The translations under genes and the position numbers were made by a program. A model generated the notes under the pieces. That model did no database searches. It was not told where the DNA came from and worked only from the letters and a program-made list of their open reading frames with translations. From positions 1 through 64,000 of the forward strand of contig NZ_JAVDDU010000010.1 of the NCBI RefSeq assembly GCF_030848505.1: a stretch of DNA of 64,000 bases, given 5' to 3'. Positions 8,599 through 18,599 of the stretch are shown here, piece by piece. The DNA is from Marinimicrobium hydrolyticum. GTDB taxonomy: Bacteria; Pseudomonadota; Gammaproteobacteria; Pseudomonadales; Cellvibrionaceae. Position 1 is the first letter of the stretch. Every line of letters starts with the position of its first letter.

Positions 8599-9609
8599 CT
8601 ACTGGCTCCGCTCACGCTGCTTCAGTAAAACACCCCAATCGAGCAGTAACTCCTCCAATAATAGCTGCTTATTGGGGTTGGCGCCGCTGAGCAGCTGTTT
8701 TTTTGTGGTGAGCAGCTTTTCCAAGTACCGGTGCAGTACTGGCAGCGAGAGCTGCCGAAAACGCTGTTGAGCCGCCTCAGGCAGCTCATCCATGACCACG
8801 CTCGGGGCGCCGACGCGCCAGCGAGCCAGGTCATGCACCCAGCCCAGGAGCCATTCCAAGGTGGCCGCCACGTCGGCGTTTTGCCACTGTGCGGCGAGCG
8901 CAATAGCGGATACGCGATCTTCGCTTAACTGGACTAAGCCATCCTGGAGCTGTTCGCGCCACTCCAGGGCATCACCTTCCAGCAGAGCTAGGGCTGTCAA
9001 AGGCGCACCGCGCGCGGCGGCCAGAAGGCGCTCCGGTGCCACCTGGCTTCCGGTCATTAGCGGCGTCAACCAACGCAGTACTTGTTCCTCGCCAGGGAGG
9101 GCAAGCAGGTGCATTTGGCAGCGGCTGCGGATGGTGGGCATGACCGCACTGGGGGTGTGGCTGATCAGAATCAGCAGGGTGTTTTCTGCGGGCTCTTCCA
9201 GGGATTTCAGTAAGGCGTTGGAGGCATTGGCGTTCATGGCTTCGGCGGGGTCGACGATTACCACCTTGTAGCCGCCCTGCTGTGCGGTTTGGCCGAGGGT
9301 TTGGATCAGCGCCCGTACGGAATCAATTTTGATGGCTTTGCCGGGCTCTTCGGGCTCTAGCCAGGTGATATCCGGATGGGTGCCGGCTTTCATCAGGTCG
9401 CAGGCACGGCATTTGCCGCAGGCGGTCCCGCTGGCGGGAGATAAGCAGAGTACTCGCTGGGCCAGCGCTTCGGCCAGGTGCCGTTTGCCGATGCCTTGGG
9501 GGCCGGCCAGCATTAGCGCATGGGGCAAGTGGCGCTGTTCCAACTGCGCGCTGAAGCTTTGCCAGTCGTTCTGCTGCCAGGGGTATGGAAGGGCCGGAAA
9601 GTCTCTCAT
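8599..9609 (-). CDS. holB: DNA polymerase III subunit delta'
   Basis: A 336-residue clamp-loader subunit (AAA+ fold) that helps load the beta clamp on DNA. The P-loop region is GPQGIGKRHLAEALAQR. A zinc module has four cysteines in CLSPASGTACGKCRACD, and the SRC-type motif appears as TIRSRCQ. I choose the ATG at 9609 (MRDFPALPYPWQQ) because delta' proteins start just before the YPWQ motif; an upstream ATG at 9672 would add 21 residues with no family support. Usually holB is directly downstream of tmk; here tmk is 3 kb away. Confidence 0.93.
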   Translation of the reverse strand: MRDFPALPYPWQQNDWQSFSAQLEQRHLPHALMLAGPQGIGKRHLAEALAQRVLCLSPASGTACGKCRACDLMKAGTHPDITWLEPEEPGKAIKIDSVRALIQTLGQTAQQGGYKVVIVDPAEAMNANASNALLKSLEEPAENTLLILISHTPSAVMPTIRSRCQMHLLALPGEEQVLRWLTPLMTGSQVAPERLLAAARGAPLTALALLEGDALEWREQLQDGLVQLSEDRVSAIALAAQWQNADVAATLEWLLGWVHDLARWRVGAPSVVMDELPEAAQQRFRQLSLPVLHRYLEKLLTTKKQLLSGANPNKQLLLEELLLDWGVLLKQRERSQ

Positions 9610-9713
9610 GTTCTCTAGGGTCGCCAGTCTCTTGCCAAAGTCTTCCGACACGCGGCCGGGAATGAGCGCCATGGTAAGGCACCCTTACGAGGATTGCATC
9701 TACTCTGCACCTT

Positions 9714-9902
9714 CGTCATTCCCCGGCTGACGAGAATCCATGTGGACGGTTAGCACCCTAAAAGCTGGATCCCCGCCTTCGCGGGGATGGCGAACGGCCG
9801 TAGTGCCATTCCACAACCTTCGTCATTCTCGCGTAAGCGGGAACCCATGTAAGTCCGGGTCCGCTCACCTAAAAACTGGATCCCCACTTTCGCGGGGATG
9901 AC
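9714..9902. repeat. REP-like palindrome cluster (4 copies)
   Basis: The gene-free stretch 9610-10004 holds two alternating pairs of the two palindrome forms: CGTCATTCCCCGG.. near 9714, CTGGATCCCCGCC.. near 9764, CGTCATTCTCGCG.. near 9821 and CTGGATCCCCACT.. near 9877. The about 110-bp spacing between like forms indicates a two-unit tandem duplication with some decay. No other element is apparent. Confidence 0.8.
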
Positions 9903-10004
9903 AAGCGGGCCGGGGGGCAGGCGCAACCGCGCCAGTGCAACGCGCGTTTCGTCTTGGGGCGCTTTCTGCAATAATCCGCACCCGTTTGTGTCTGAGTCGC
10001 CCCC

Positions 10005-10643
10005 ATGTCCACCGCCCTGCCCGACATTTTGCACCGCTGCGATGCTTTTCTGATCGTCGATAAACCAGCGGGCCTGTTAACGGTACCGGGTAAAGGGCCC
10101 GAGAAGTGGGATTGCCTAATCAACCGACTGCTGCCCGCCTACCCTAACGCGCGCATTGTGCACCGACTGGATCAGCCCACGTCTGGTTTGTTGGTGGTGC
10201 CTCTGGGCTATGAGCCGTTGCGGCATATTGGTCGGCAGTTTGAGCAGCGCGAAGTCAGCAAGACGTATCAGGCGGTGGTGAATGGCCTGATGGCTGATGA
10301 TGAAGGAGAGGTAGATTTACCGTTGATTTGCGATTGGCCTAACCGGCCCCGCCAGATGGTGGACCACGAACAGGGTAAACCCTCCTTGACCCGTTACCGG
10401 GTAATGAGGCGTGATATGGAGCGGCAACTGACGCGTGTGGAATTGACACCCGTGACCGGCCGTTCTCATCAATTGCGGGTGCACATGCTTGCGATCGGCC
10501 ACCCTATTCTTGGCGACACGTTGTATACACCCGGCGCTATTCCCGTCACCGCTACCCGCCTGCATTTGCACGCCTGTACTCTGGCATTTACGGATCCTGG
10601 CGACGGTACTCGGGTTTGTTTTCGTTCAGCCCCCGCTTTTTGA
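10005..10643 (+). CDS. RluA-family pseudouridine synthase
   Basis: A 212-residue RluA/RluC/RluD-type pseudouridine synthase that isomerises uridine to pseudouridine in structured RNA. The catalytic motif RIVHRLDQPTSGLLVV carries the Asp nucleophile; VDKPAGLLTVPGKG is the N-terminal family motif and GRSHQLRVHM the C-terminal one. No S4 RNA-binding domain is present, and the length fits RluA itself (dual tRNA position 32 / 23S position 746). Target specificity cannot be read from sequence, so no symbol is given. It points opposite to holB and sits between holB and tmk, genes normally adjacent. Confidence 0.9.
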   Translation: MSTALPDILHRCDAFLIVDKPAGLLTVPGKGPEKWDCLINRLLPAYPNARIVHRLDQPTSGLLVVPLGYEPLRHIGRQFEQREVSKTYQAVVNGLMADDEGEVDLPLICDWPNRPRQMVDHEQGKPSLTRYRVMRRDMERQLTRVELTPVTGRSHQLRVHMLAIGHPILGDTLYTPGAIPVTATRLHLHACTLAFTDPGDGTRVCFRSAPAF

Positions 10644-10706
10644 TGAAAATTTAGCGCATAAACTTTGCTAGGCGCCCGATTCCAGACTACTTTCATATAA
10701 GGTATT

Positions 10707-10806
10707 CGTCATTCCCTTGAAGGTAGGGATCCAGGATTTACCGCCGCTTTGACCTTGCATTCAAAGCTCTGTGCAGACATGGATTCCCGCGTACGCGGGA
10801 ATGACG
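10707..10806. repeat. REP-like palindrome pair
   Basis: A decayed CGTCATTCCCTTG..GGGATCCAGG copy at about 10707-10734 and an intact ATGGATTCCCGCG..CGGGAATGACG copy at about 10779-10806 lie between the pseudouridine synthase and the next gene. Confidence 0.75.
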
Positions 10807-10937
10807 AGAGTGGCGGATTAATTGAAGCGGAGCGGTTGGCGACAAAAAGGTCGCATACAGGTCTTTCCGCAAAAACTCATCCGCAACGGCATGGATCGAT
10901 TTACATTTAATCTTTAACAACATCGGGTCTGCTAATT

Positions 10938-12092
10938 ATGAAAAAAACACTGCTCAGCCTCGCCCTTCTCGCTGCGACGGGAACCGCTTACGCTTCCGAT
11001 TTAGGCAATGCTCGCCTAGCCGGTTTATCGGGAGCTGGTTATGCCACTGGCAGTTACGCCGATGGTGTGCTGTACAACCCGAGTCTAGGTGCTTCGTTTA
11101 AAGAGGGTGACCGGTTTGCTGTGGTGGGAAGTGTCGGTGCGTTTATTTCCGCCGACGTTGAATTGCTCGACGACCTGGACGAGCTGACCGACTTTCTCGA
11201 TGAACTGGATGCGATCACCAGCTACCAGGATCTTACGCCAGACTTAGCCCAACGCGCCATTAGTCATTTGGAAAACATTGAAGATCAGTACGTCCTGCTC
11301 GACGTAGGCACCAGTTTGGTGGTGGCGATTCCAAACAATCTCGTATCCGTTAGTTTTATTCACCGGAGCCGCCTGAGCGCCGATGTGTATACCGTGGTGG
11401 ACGAGGAAGATTATCTCAGGATCGAAAACGCCATCAATGATTACTTTGATCCTGATGACCTGAGCTCCTCCATCTTCGCACGCGGAGCCGTGATCTCTGA
11501 CCTTGGCGTGGCCTTGTCCAAGTCATTCAGTCTGGGCGAGGGTCAGTTATTGGTGGGCGCAACACCGAAGCGCGTGACTGTAGAAACCTTTGCCTATAAC
11601 TCTACCCTGCGCGAATTTGAGGAAGACGACTTCGATGCGGCCGACTATACCGTGAAGAGTTCCAGTACTAACCTGGACGCCGGTGTTACTTACATGGCGG
11701 GAAGCATGCGCTATGCACTGGCCGTGAATAATGCCCTCAGTCGGGAATATGAAACAGTGGACGGTGGCGTTATGGAAACTGAGCCACGCATAACCGCAGC
11801 TTTGGGTTACCAGACCAACCGCGTGAGCCTGGAAGGTGCGTTAGACCTGGCCGCTAGCCCCGACTTGGCCACAGGCGCTGACCGGAGAAGCCTTCGTGCA
11901 GGCGTGGAATTCAGTCCTTTGAGCTGGATGCATTTACGAGCTGGTCTGCAAAAGGATCTGGAGAACAATTTCAGTGATACTATTTCGGTCGGCTTAGGCT
12001 TTTCACCCGGTGTGTTTAATATCGACCTAGCAGCCATTTCTGGGGATGATGACTCCGCCGGTGCAGCGTTGCAGATTGGGTTGAGGTTCTAG
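10938..12092 (+). CDS. TraF_2-type exported beta-rich protein
   Basis: A 384-residue exported protein with signal peptide MKKTLLSLALLAATGTAYAS. The mature N-terminus (LGNARLAGLSGAGYATGSYA) and the C-terminus (AGAALQIGLRF, ending in Phe) look like an outer-membrane beta-barrel with FadL/PorV-like character. The sequence resembles the family annotated as 'conjugal transfer protein TraF' (TraF_2). No other conjugation gene is nearby, so that name should not be taken as function. Residues about 75-125 are strongly acidic. It is a single gene between REP-like clusters on the opposite strand from holB and tmk. Confidence 0.65.
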   Translation: MKKTLLSLALLAATGTAYASDLGNARLAGLSGAGYATGSYADGVLYNPSLGASFKEGDRFAVVGSVGAFISADVELLDDLDELTDFLDELDAITSYQDLTPDLAQRAISHLENIEDQYVLLDVGTSLVVAIPNNLVSVSFIHRSRLSADVYTVVDEEDYLRIENAINDYFDPDDLSSSIFARGAVISDLGVALSKSFSLGEGQLLVGATPKRVTVETFAYNSTLREFEEDDFDAADYTVKSSSTNLDAGVTYMAGSMRYALAVNNALSREYETVDGGVMETEPRITAALGYQTNRVSLEGALDLAASPDLATGADRRSLRAGVEFSPLSWMHLRAGLQKDLENNFSDTISVGLGFSPGVFNIDLAAISGDDDSAGAALQIGLRF

Positions 12093-12121
12093 ACTGTTCA
12101 AACGCAATACCGAGACAAAAA

Positions 12122-12577
12122 CTGGATCCCCGCTTTCGCGGGGATGACGAGTAACAGTTAAATTATCTACGCCTTTCGTCATTCCCGCGCAAGCGGGAAT
12201 CCATATACGACCGGAGCTCCGAGCGAAACGCTTAAGCCGAGGCGAAAGCTGGATCCCCGCTTTTGCGGGCGTGACGAGTAACAGTTAAGTTATCTACGCC
12301 TTGCGTCATTCCCGCGCAAGCGGGAATCCATATACGACCGGAGCTCCGAGCGAAACGCTTAAGCCGAGACGAAAACTGGATCCCCGCTTTCGCGGGCGTG
12401 ACGAGTAACAGTTAAGTTATCTACGCCTTTCGTCATTCCCGCGCAAGCGGGAATCCATATGCGACCGGAGGTCCGAGCGAAACGCTTAAACCGAGGCGAA
12501 AACTGGATCCCCGCTTTCGCGGAGACGACGAGTAATAGTTAAGCTCTTCTGGATGCCCGCTTTTGCGGGGATGACGG
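12122..12577. repeat. Exact 127-bp REP-containing tandem array
   Basis: The stretch 12093-12580 is a tandem array. CTGGATCCCCGC starts at 12122, 12249, 12376 and 12503, exactly 127 bp apart. Each unit contains CTGGATCCCCGC..GCGGGGATGACG, the spacer GAGTAACAGTTAA, CGTCATTCCCGCGCAAGCGG and a linker CGACCGGAGCTCCGAGCG. The last unit is broken and ends in one more palindrome at about 12550-12577, only a few bases from the end of tmk. Units differ by a handful of substitutions, so amplification is recent. Confidence 0.9.
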
Positions 12578-12580
12578 CTG

Positions 12581-13273
<693 letters not shown>

Positions 13274-13308
13274 CTACACACTCGCTGGCCGCTAGACGAG
13301 CTTGAAAA

Positions 13309-13355
13309 AAGTTAATGATTCAACTTTACATTGTTAACTTTGTGGTGTTAACTTT
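13309..13355 (+). promoter_or_regulatory. Possible operator upstream of the MMPL gene
   Basis: Within the 215-bp divergent region between tmk and the transporter there is an AT-rich patch. It has a dyad AAGTT..AACTT at 13309-13326 and two 9-bp direct repeats GTTAACTTT at 13333-13341 and 13347-13355. This is the most operator-like DNA in the region. Linking it to the TetR-family gene at 18600 is a guess. Confidence 0.3.
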
Positions 13356-13419
13356 AGCTCCATCAGCCCCGAGCATTCACGGCGTTGATCCGCGCGCCGC
13401 GCTTACAAGGAGAAGTCTC

Positions 13420-15771
13420 ATGAAAGGTTTTATTCATGGCTGGGCCAGGTTTGTCACCCAATGGCGCTGGCTGGTCATTGCTCTGTTCGCGCTCGCGGCG
13501 GGGCTCTCGTTCATACCCATGAATAACCTCTACTACGACAATTCCAATGAAAGTTACTTCGTAACTGGTGACCCCAATCTGGATAACTTTAACGAGTTAT
13601 TGGATTTGTTCGGTGATGTGGAATACCTGTCCATCGGTGTGGTGGCTCCCGATGGCCACCCTGATGTGTTCACGCCGGAGACTATTGCCGTAGTAGAAGA
13701 ACTCACCCGCTTTTTGGAGTCGCGCCCGGAAATTACCCAGGTGCGCTCGCTCACCAAATACCAATACACTCACTCCGATGGCGCCATGCTGGCGACGGAT
13801 GATTTGATCGAGTTTATTGACGACTCGCAATCACTGGCGGAAGCGCGAAACACTATCCTGGGTGAACCCATGGCTTTGGGGTCGCTGATAACGGAAGATC
13901 TGCGCCATACACGGGTTGTGGGCCGAATTCGCTATGAGGTAGGCAGCAGCGACAAGAAAATGTCTTTGATGGGCGCACTCAGGGAGCATATTGCCCAGCA
14001 CGAGTACGAAGCGCAGGGGTACCCGCTTTACTTGAGCGGCCAGCCGGTGTTCACAGAACAGTTTGAAGTGCTCACCAAACGGGATCAAAGCTGGATTCAC
14101 CCGACCATGGCGGCGTTGATGATCCTGATTTTGTTTATCAGCTTTCGCTCCTTAACCGGCATGCTACTGCCCTGGGCCGTGATTGGCACCGGCATTGTGT
14201 TGGTGACGGGCATGCAGGGGCTACTGGGTTGGCCCCACTCTGTGGTTAGCTCTGCTCTGGTGCCGACGCTGATTATCATTGGTGTGGGTATCTCCATTCA
14301 CGTACTGGTGGAGTTTTACCACTTTCGCACTCAAGGGCAGACGCCGCAGTTGGCCGCGCAATCAGCGGTTGAACACTTGTGGGTACCCGCCTTTTATACG
14401 GCCCTGACGACCGCTGGTGGCTTCGCCGCCCTCGGTGTTACCGAACTGGTTCCGGTGCGTCATTTCGCCTGGCTGGGTTCAATAGGCGCGCTGACGTTGT
14501 TTTTGGTCGCCATGACATTGATGCCGGCGTTATTGAGCTTCATCACCGCCTTCTCACCTAGAACCCAGCACGCGGTTGATACGGGTCGCATTGCTCGTCT
14601 TACCAAACAATTACCGGACTTTACCCGCCGCCATCGCAGGCCCATCACGTTGATCGGCGTGCTGTTTTTGGCGGGTAGCCTGATACTGATTCCACGCCTG
14701 GAAGTGGATTCAAACTTTATTACCTACTTCAAGGAGAGCAACCCGACTCGGTCAGATCTGACTTACTTCGATGACGTTTACAATGGCATTCAAAATATTG
14801 ATTTGCTGATTGATAGCGGCGCAGAAGGCGGCATTCACCGGCCGGAGTTTTTGCAGGAAGTGGCTGAGCTACAATCCTGGTTACAAGCGCAACCGGAAGC
14901 CGGGCGTATCAATTCACTGATCGACTTTCACCGGGAGATTAACCAGGCCCTACACTATGATGACCCGTCCATGTATTTGTTACCGGACAGCCGAGAATTG
15001 GCCGCGCAATTTCTATTGTTATACGACAATACGGGGCCGGAGGAAGACCTGACCGATGCAAAAGACTTCTATGAGCGCTACCTGCGCGTTACCGCGCCCA
15101 TTACCAATATGGCGGCCAGCGACACCAGCGCCTTTTTGGAAAGGCTACAAGGCTATATTCAAAGCGAACACCCAGACTTGAGCGTTGAGCTGACTGGCAG
15201 CGTGGTGATGTATCACGCTCAGGATGTCTACATTAACCAGGGCATGTTCAGATCATTTATGATAGCGCTGCTGATAATCGGCGTAAGCTTTGTGGTGTTG
15301 TTCCGCTCCGTAAAATACGGGCTGGTTGCGCTTATTCCCAGTGTGGTGCCGATTTTAATGACGGGCTCCCTGCTGGTGCTGCTGGATGTCCCCCTCAACT
15401 TAGGCACCATGATTGTGGGTGCCATGACCATGGGTATCGCCGTGGACGATGCCATACATGTGCTAAACCGGTACTTGCGCGCTAAGCGCACTGGGGAAAG
15501 CACCCACGATGCCATTACACGGGCCATGACAGAGGCGGGTCGCGCGGTGATTTTTACCTCTATTATTCTTGTGTCCGGGTTCAGCGTCATGCTGTTGGGC
15601 TCGTTCATTCCGTACATCTATACCGGCTTGTTCGCTGCCACTATTATGGCCCTGGCGCTGGTGGGCGACTTGATTGCCCTGCCCGCCCTGCTCTATTGGT
15701 TGGACGGTGAAAAGGAACCGGACTCAGAAGTCTCACAACAATTTTCGGCGTCGGAGGCCAGCCATTCATGA
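13420..15771 (+). CDS. MMPL/RND-family transporter
   Basis: A 783-residue inner-membrane transporter with the two-fold RND layout: TM1 at about 17-34, a large periplasmic loop, a TM bundle around 225-380 (GVGISIHVLVEFYH near 288), a second TM1 near 410, a second loop, and a second bundle from about 605 to 760 (MGIAVDDAIHVLNRY near 670). MMPL proteins move lipids or hydrophobic molecules using proton motive force. I choose the ATG at 13420 because AAGGAG precedes it at proper spacing; the frame is open to 13315. The stop overlaps the next start as ATGA, so the LolA-like gene is translationally coupled. No periplasmic adaptor of the AcrA type is present. Confidence 0.88.
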   Translation: MKGFIHGWARFVTQWRWLVIALFALAAGLSFIPMNNLYYDNSNESYFVTGDPNLDNFNELLDLFGDVEYLSIGVVAPDGHPDVFTPETIAVVEELTRFLESRPEITQVRSLTKYQYTHSDGAMLATDDLIEFIDDSQSLAEARNTILGEPMALGSLITEDLRHTRVVGRIRYEVGSSDKKMSLMGALREHIAQHEYEAQGYPLYLSGQPVFTEQFEVLTKRDQSWIHPTMAALMILILFISFRSLTGMLLPWAVIGTGIVLVTGMQGLLGWPHSVVSSALVPTLIIIGVGISIHVLVEFYHFRTQGQTPQLAAQSAVEHLWVPAFYTALTTAGGFAALGVTELVPVRHFAWLGSIGALTLFLVAMTLMPALLSFITAFSPRTQHAVDTGRIARLTKQLPDFTRRHRRPITLIGVLFLAGSLILIPRLEVDSNFITYFKESNPTRSDLTYFDDVYNGIQNIDLLIDSGAEGGIHRPEFLQEVAELQSWLQAQPEAGRINSLIDFHREINQALHYDDPSMYLLPDSRELAAQFLLLYDNTGPEEDLTDAKDFYERYLRVTAPITNMAASDTSAFLERLQGYIQSEHPDLSVELTGSVVMYHAQDVYINQGMFRSFMIALLIIGVSFVVLFRSVKYGLVALIPSVVPILMTGSLLVLLDVPLNLGTMIVGAMTMGIAVDDAIHVLNRYLRAKRTGESTHDAITRAMTEAGRAVIFTSIILVSGFSVMLLGSFIPYIYTGLFAATIMALALVGDLIALPALLYWLDGEKEPDSEVSQQFSASEASHS

Positions 15772-16580
15772 AAGTATTTACCCGATCCTGCGTCCTATTC
15801 GCAGCTCTGTTTATGGTGTCGCCCTTCACTGTGGCGGAAACTTTGGACGCCCGCGCCATTATGGAGAAAGTCGACAATCGCTACACCGGTGACTCTTCCG
15901 TGGCACGCGCGCAACTGATTTTGATTGACCGCCGCGGACGAGAGCGAGTGCGCGACATCCGACTTTTTACGTTGGAAACCGATGAAGTGGAAAAGTCCAT
16001 TTCGTTCTTTCTTTCACCCACGGATGTGGCTGGCACTTCCTATATGAATTACGACTACACGGACGACCGTGACGATGATTCCTGGCTGTATTTGCCGGCG
16101 CTCAAGCAGGTGCGCCGAGTCGCTGCGGGCGATCGTTCCGGCTCATTCATGGGCAGTGACTTTACTTACTCGGACATCAACGGTGTCAATATTGATTGGT
16201 ATGACTACGAAATACTGGAGGACGACGCTGAAGTGGATGGCGCCAAGACATGGCTTATTCAATCAACGCCCAAGCCGGAGTTTGCTGATCGTGTAGCCCG
16301 AGAAACGGGTTATGAGAAGTCTCACCTGTGGATTCGGCAGGACAATTTTGTACAAGTGCAAGGCCAAATTTGGGTGACGCGTGGTAACCGAATCAAATAT
16401 TTTACCGCCAGCGATTTGCAACTGATCGATGACATTTGGACGCCTATGCGCCTGCAAATGGTGACCACCCGCAACGGCGAACGCGAACACGCCAGTGTGT
16501 TTCGCTTTAGCGAGGTGCGTTATAACGAGCATACGGATGAGAGCTTGTTCACAACACAGTCTATGCAACAGGGTTTATAG
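15768..16580 (+). CDS. LolA-like outer membrane lipoprotein-sorting protein
   Basis: A 270-residue periplasmic protein with signal peptide (about 1-23, ending VAEA-type). It belongs to the LolA-like family found beside MMPL pumps. The segments DDRDDDSWLYLPALKQVRRV and DRSGSFMGSDFTYSDI are the recognisable family core. LolA-fold proteins are half-barrels with a hydrophobic cleft that carries acyl chains across the periplasm. Its start overlaps the pump stop by 4 nt, so the pair probably acts as one unit, with the pump delivering a lipidic substrate to this carrier. The substrate is unknown. Confidence 0.85.
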   Translation: MKVFTRSCVLFAALFMVSPFTVAETLDARAIMEKVDNRYTGDSSVARAQLILIDRRGRERVRDIRLFTLETDEVEKSISFFLSPTDVAGTSYMNYDYTDDRDDDSWLYLPALKQVRRVAAGDRSGSFMGSDFTYSDINGVNIDWYDYEILEDDAEVDGAKTWLIQSTPKPEFADRVARETGYEKSHLWIRQDNFVQVQGQIWVTRGNRIKYFTASDLQLIDDIWTPMRLQMVTTRNGEREHASVFRFSEVRYNEHTDESLFTTQSMQQGL

Positions 16581-16644
16581 GCGGCGGGGAAAGGGAAACC
16601 TGTGTTTTAAATCACGCTGACATTACTTCCCTGTAACCATAAAA

Positions 16645-16797
16645 CTGGATCCCCGCCTGCGCGGGGATGACGAATTGTGAGGCACCCCTATGCTCCATCA
16701 TCCTGGCACACCCCCGTCATTCCCGCGAAAGCGGGAATCCATTGGAGCGTGGCACATGGCGCGATAAAGCTGGTTCCCCGCTTTCGCGGGGATGATA
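16645..16797. repeat. REP-like palindrome cluster (3 copies)
   Basis: Copies at about 16645-16672 (CTGGATCCCCGCC form), about 16715-16742 (GTCATTCCCGCG form) and about 16770-16797 (a CTGGTTCCCCGC variant) separate the LolA-like gene from the beta-barrel gene, about 245 bp in all. They may attenuate or process an operon transcript. Confidence 0.8.
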
Positions 16798-16825
16798 ATT
16801 AGGGAGCCAACGAAAGTGACTCACC

Positions 16826-18199
16826 ATGAATAGAATGAAAACCGCCTTTTTCTCTTTCGCTCTGGCACTGCCATTCGGTAGCGCCCAGGCCGATTTTTTT
16901 GGTGAGGTGGATACCACTAGCCGCGCGGCGGAAGACGAGCCTAGTGCGTGGAGCCATCGCGGCTGGGTACAGCAGAAAACTGGCTACGGGTACCGGACGC
17001 CTAGCGAGGGCTTTACCCGACAAGGTTCGGACTTCACTCGCACCGAAACGCAGCTGTACGGACAGCTAACATGGCGTCGTGATAATTGGCGGGTGCGCTT
17101 GGCGGGTTCCGTCATTCACGACTGGCTGCCGGAGCTGGAACGTCAGGGCGCTTGGTCCGGCTATGAATTTACTCGCGAACAGCGTCGTGCTCGTGAGTGG
17201 CGCTGGGAAGCGGCGGACAGCTACCTCTCCTGGCAGGACGGTGACTGGTGGGTTAAGGGCGGGTACCAGACGCTGGCCTGGGGTGAATCGGAAACCTTAA
17301 AGGTCACGGATGTTCTGGCGCGGCGGGACCAACGTTGGCCTGGGCAGGAAGATTTGGAGGATCTGCGCCTGCCCGTTCCCGCCTTGACGTTGACTTGGAA
17401 CAACCAGCTCGACTTGGTGCTTTTGCCGGAGATGCCCACTGACCGCCTGCCCGCCGCGCGGGAGGAGTTCGACCCGTTTATCCAGTTTCGAGGTGGTGCG
17501 CCGAACGAAGCGCCAGACCTACAAGTTCGGCGCGGTAGCTCACCAGGCTGGGCGGTGCGTTGGCACACTCGCCGGCCGGGGCTGGACGCTCAGTTTATGC
17601 TGGCTGATGTGTACAGCTTTGACACTCGCCCGACCGGCTTTGGACAGCCCGGAGTGGACCCGGTAGTCCCAGAGGCCGTACCCGGCGATATTATCCTTGA
17701 GCCCTGGCGCCAGCAAGTCGCCGGCCTGGCGCTGCAAAGTACGCGTGGTGTTTGGTTGCTGAAGACCGAGCAAGCCTGGCACCGGGGTGTACACCTGCCT
17801 TATCAAAACCCCCTTGAACCCTGGGCGGAGCACGACCAATGGCGGGCCATGGTCGCCGCTGAGTACAGTGGCATTCAACGCCTTACGATCACGGGTGAGT
17901 TCAGCTGGAGCTACACCGATGATCACAGTGCCGAGCTGGCATCCGACGAATGGCAAACGGGTCAGGCGTTACGGCTCCGCTATACCTTGTTTAATGAGCG
18001 CCTGGCGCTGGGCGCGCTGGGCATTCGCTTAGTCGGGGATCAGGGCGACGTGCTGCGTTTTTCCGCCGACTGGGACCCGGTGGATAATTTCTCTGTTAGC
18101 CTCAGCGTGATTGACTACCGCGCCTCGGACCAGGCGCAAATGATCTATCCCTATCGCTACAACGACAGCGTTCTGCTAACGCTGCGCCGGGGCTTTTAG
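16826..18199 (+). CDS. Predicted outer-membrane beta-barrel (DUF1302-like)
   Basis: A 457-residue exported protein. Residues 1-22 are a signal peptide (ending GSAQA). The remainder is rich in alternating amphipathic strands with many Trp, Tyr and Arg residues and ends in the aromatic RRGF, typical of BAM-inserted barrels. It most resembles the DUF1302 family of barrels that co-occur with MMPL and LolA-like genes; I cannot confirm the family without a profile search. It follows those two genes in the same direction after 245 bp, suggesting the outer-membrane end of one transport route. Confidence 0.65.
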   Translation: MNRMKTAFFSFALALPFGSAQADFFGEVDTTSRAAEDEPSAWSHRGWVQQKTGYGYRTPSEGFTRQGSDFTRTETQLYGQLTWRRDNWRVRLAGSVIHDWLPELERQGAWSGYEFTREQRRAREWRWEAADSYLSWQDGDWWVKGGYQTLAWGESETLKVTDVLARRDQRWPGQEDLEDLRLPVPALTLTWNNQLDLVLLPEMPTDRLPAAREEFDPFIQFRGGAPNEAPDLQVRRGSSPGWAVRWHTRRPGLDAQFMLADVYSFDTRPTGFGQPGVDPVVPEAVPGDIILEPWRQQVAGLALQSTRGVWLLKTEQAWHRGVHLPYQNPLEPWAEHDQWRAMVAAEYSGIQRLTITGEFSWSYTDDHSAELASDEWQTGQALRLRYTLFNERLALGALGIRLVGDQGDVLRFSADWDPVDNFSVSLSVIDYRASDQAQMIYPYRYNDSVLLTLRRGF

Positions 18200-18215
18200 C
18201 AACCTACCGTTAACG

Positions 18216-18483
18216 CTGGATCCCCGCCTTCGCGGGGATGACAAATGGGTAGAGAGAATTCGCACGGGCCCGCTCACGTCCTTCCCGCGAACGCAGGACG
18301 CATAGAGTAGAGGGCATTCGCTCGGCCCCACACACGTCTCTCCCGCGAACGCAGAACGAATGGGTAGAGAGCATTCACTCGGGCCCGCACACGTCATTCC
18401 GCGAACGGGGGGGGGGAATCCAGAATAAATTATCATGCAATGACGCGGCGCTCGCTCGTCATTCCCGCGAACGCGGGAATCCA
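18216..18483. repeat. Decaying REP-like array with G10 tract
   Basis: The gene-free stretch 18200-18599 starts with an intact palindrome (18216-18242). Three about 57-bp units follow, starting near 18247, 18304 and 18362 (each with GGTAGAG.., CTCGG-type DNA and a damaged CCCGCGAACG core), then an intact copy ending about 18483. The third unit contains a run of ten G at 18407-18416. Nothing else is seen before the TetR gene except a weak TAGACT -10-like hexamer near 18567. Confidence 0.8.
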
Positions 18484-18599
18484 TCGCCTCGTGGCACATA
18501 TTGATTTCCCAACCCCTTTCTGAAACAGATACACCCACGGTACTGTGGCGAAAGGATGACATCTGCTAGACTGAACGTCAGAGGGCAGTTTGCAGAATT

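Noticed and set aside
10938-12092. Conjugative plasmid or ICE remnant because of a TraF-like gene
   Set aside because: Only the TraF_2-type family resemblance exists; no relaxase, type IV secretion or integrase gene lies nearby, and the protein looks like an ordinary envelope protein.
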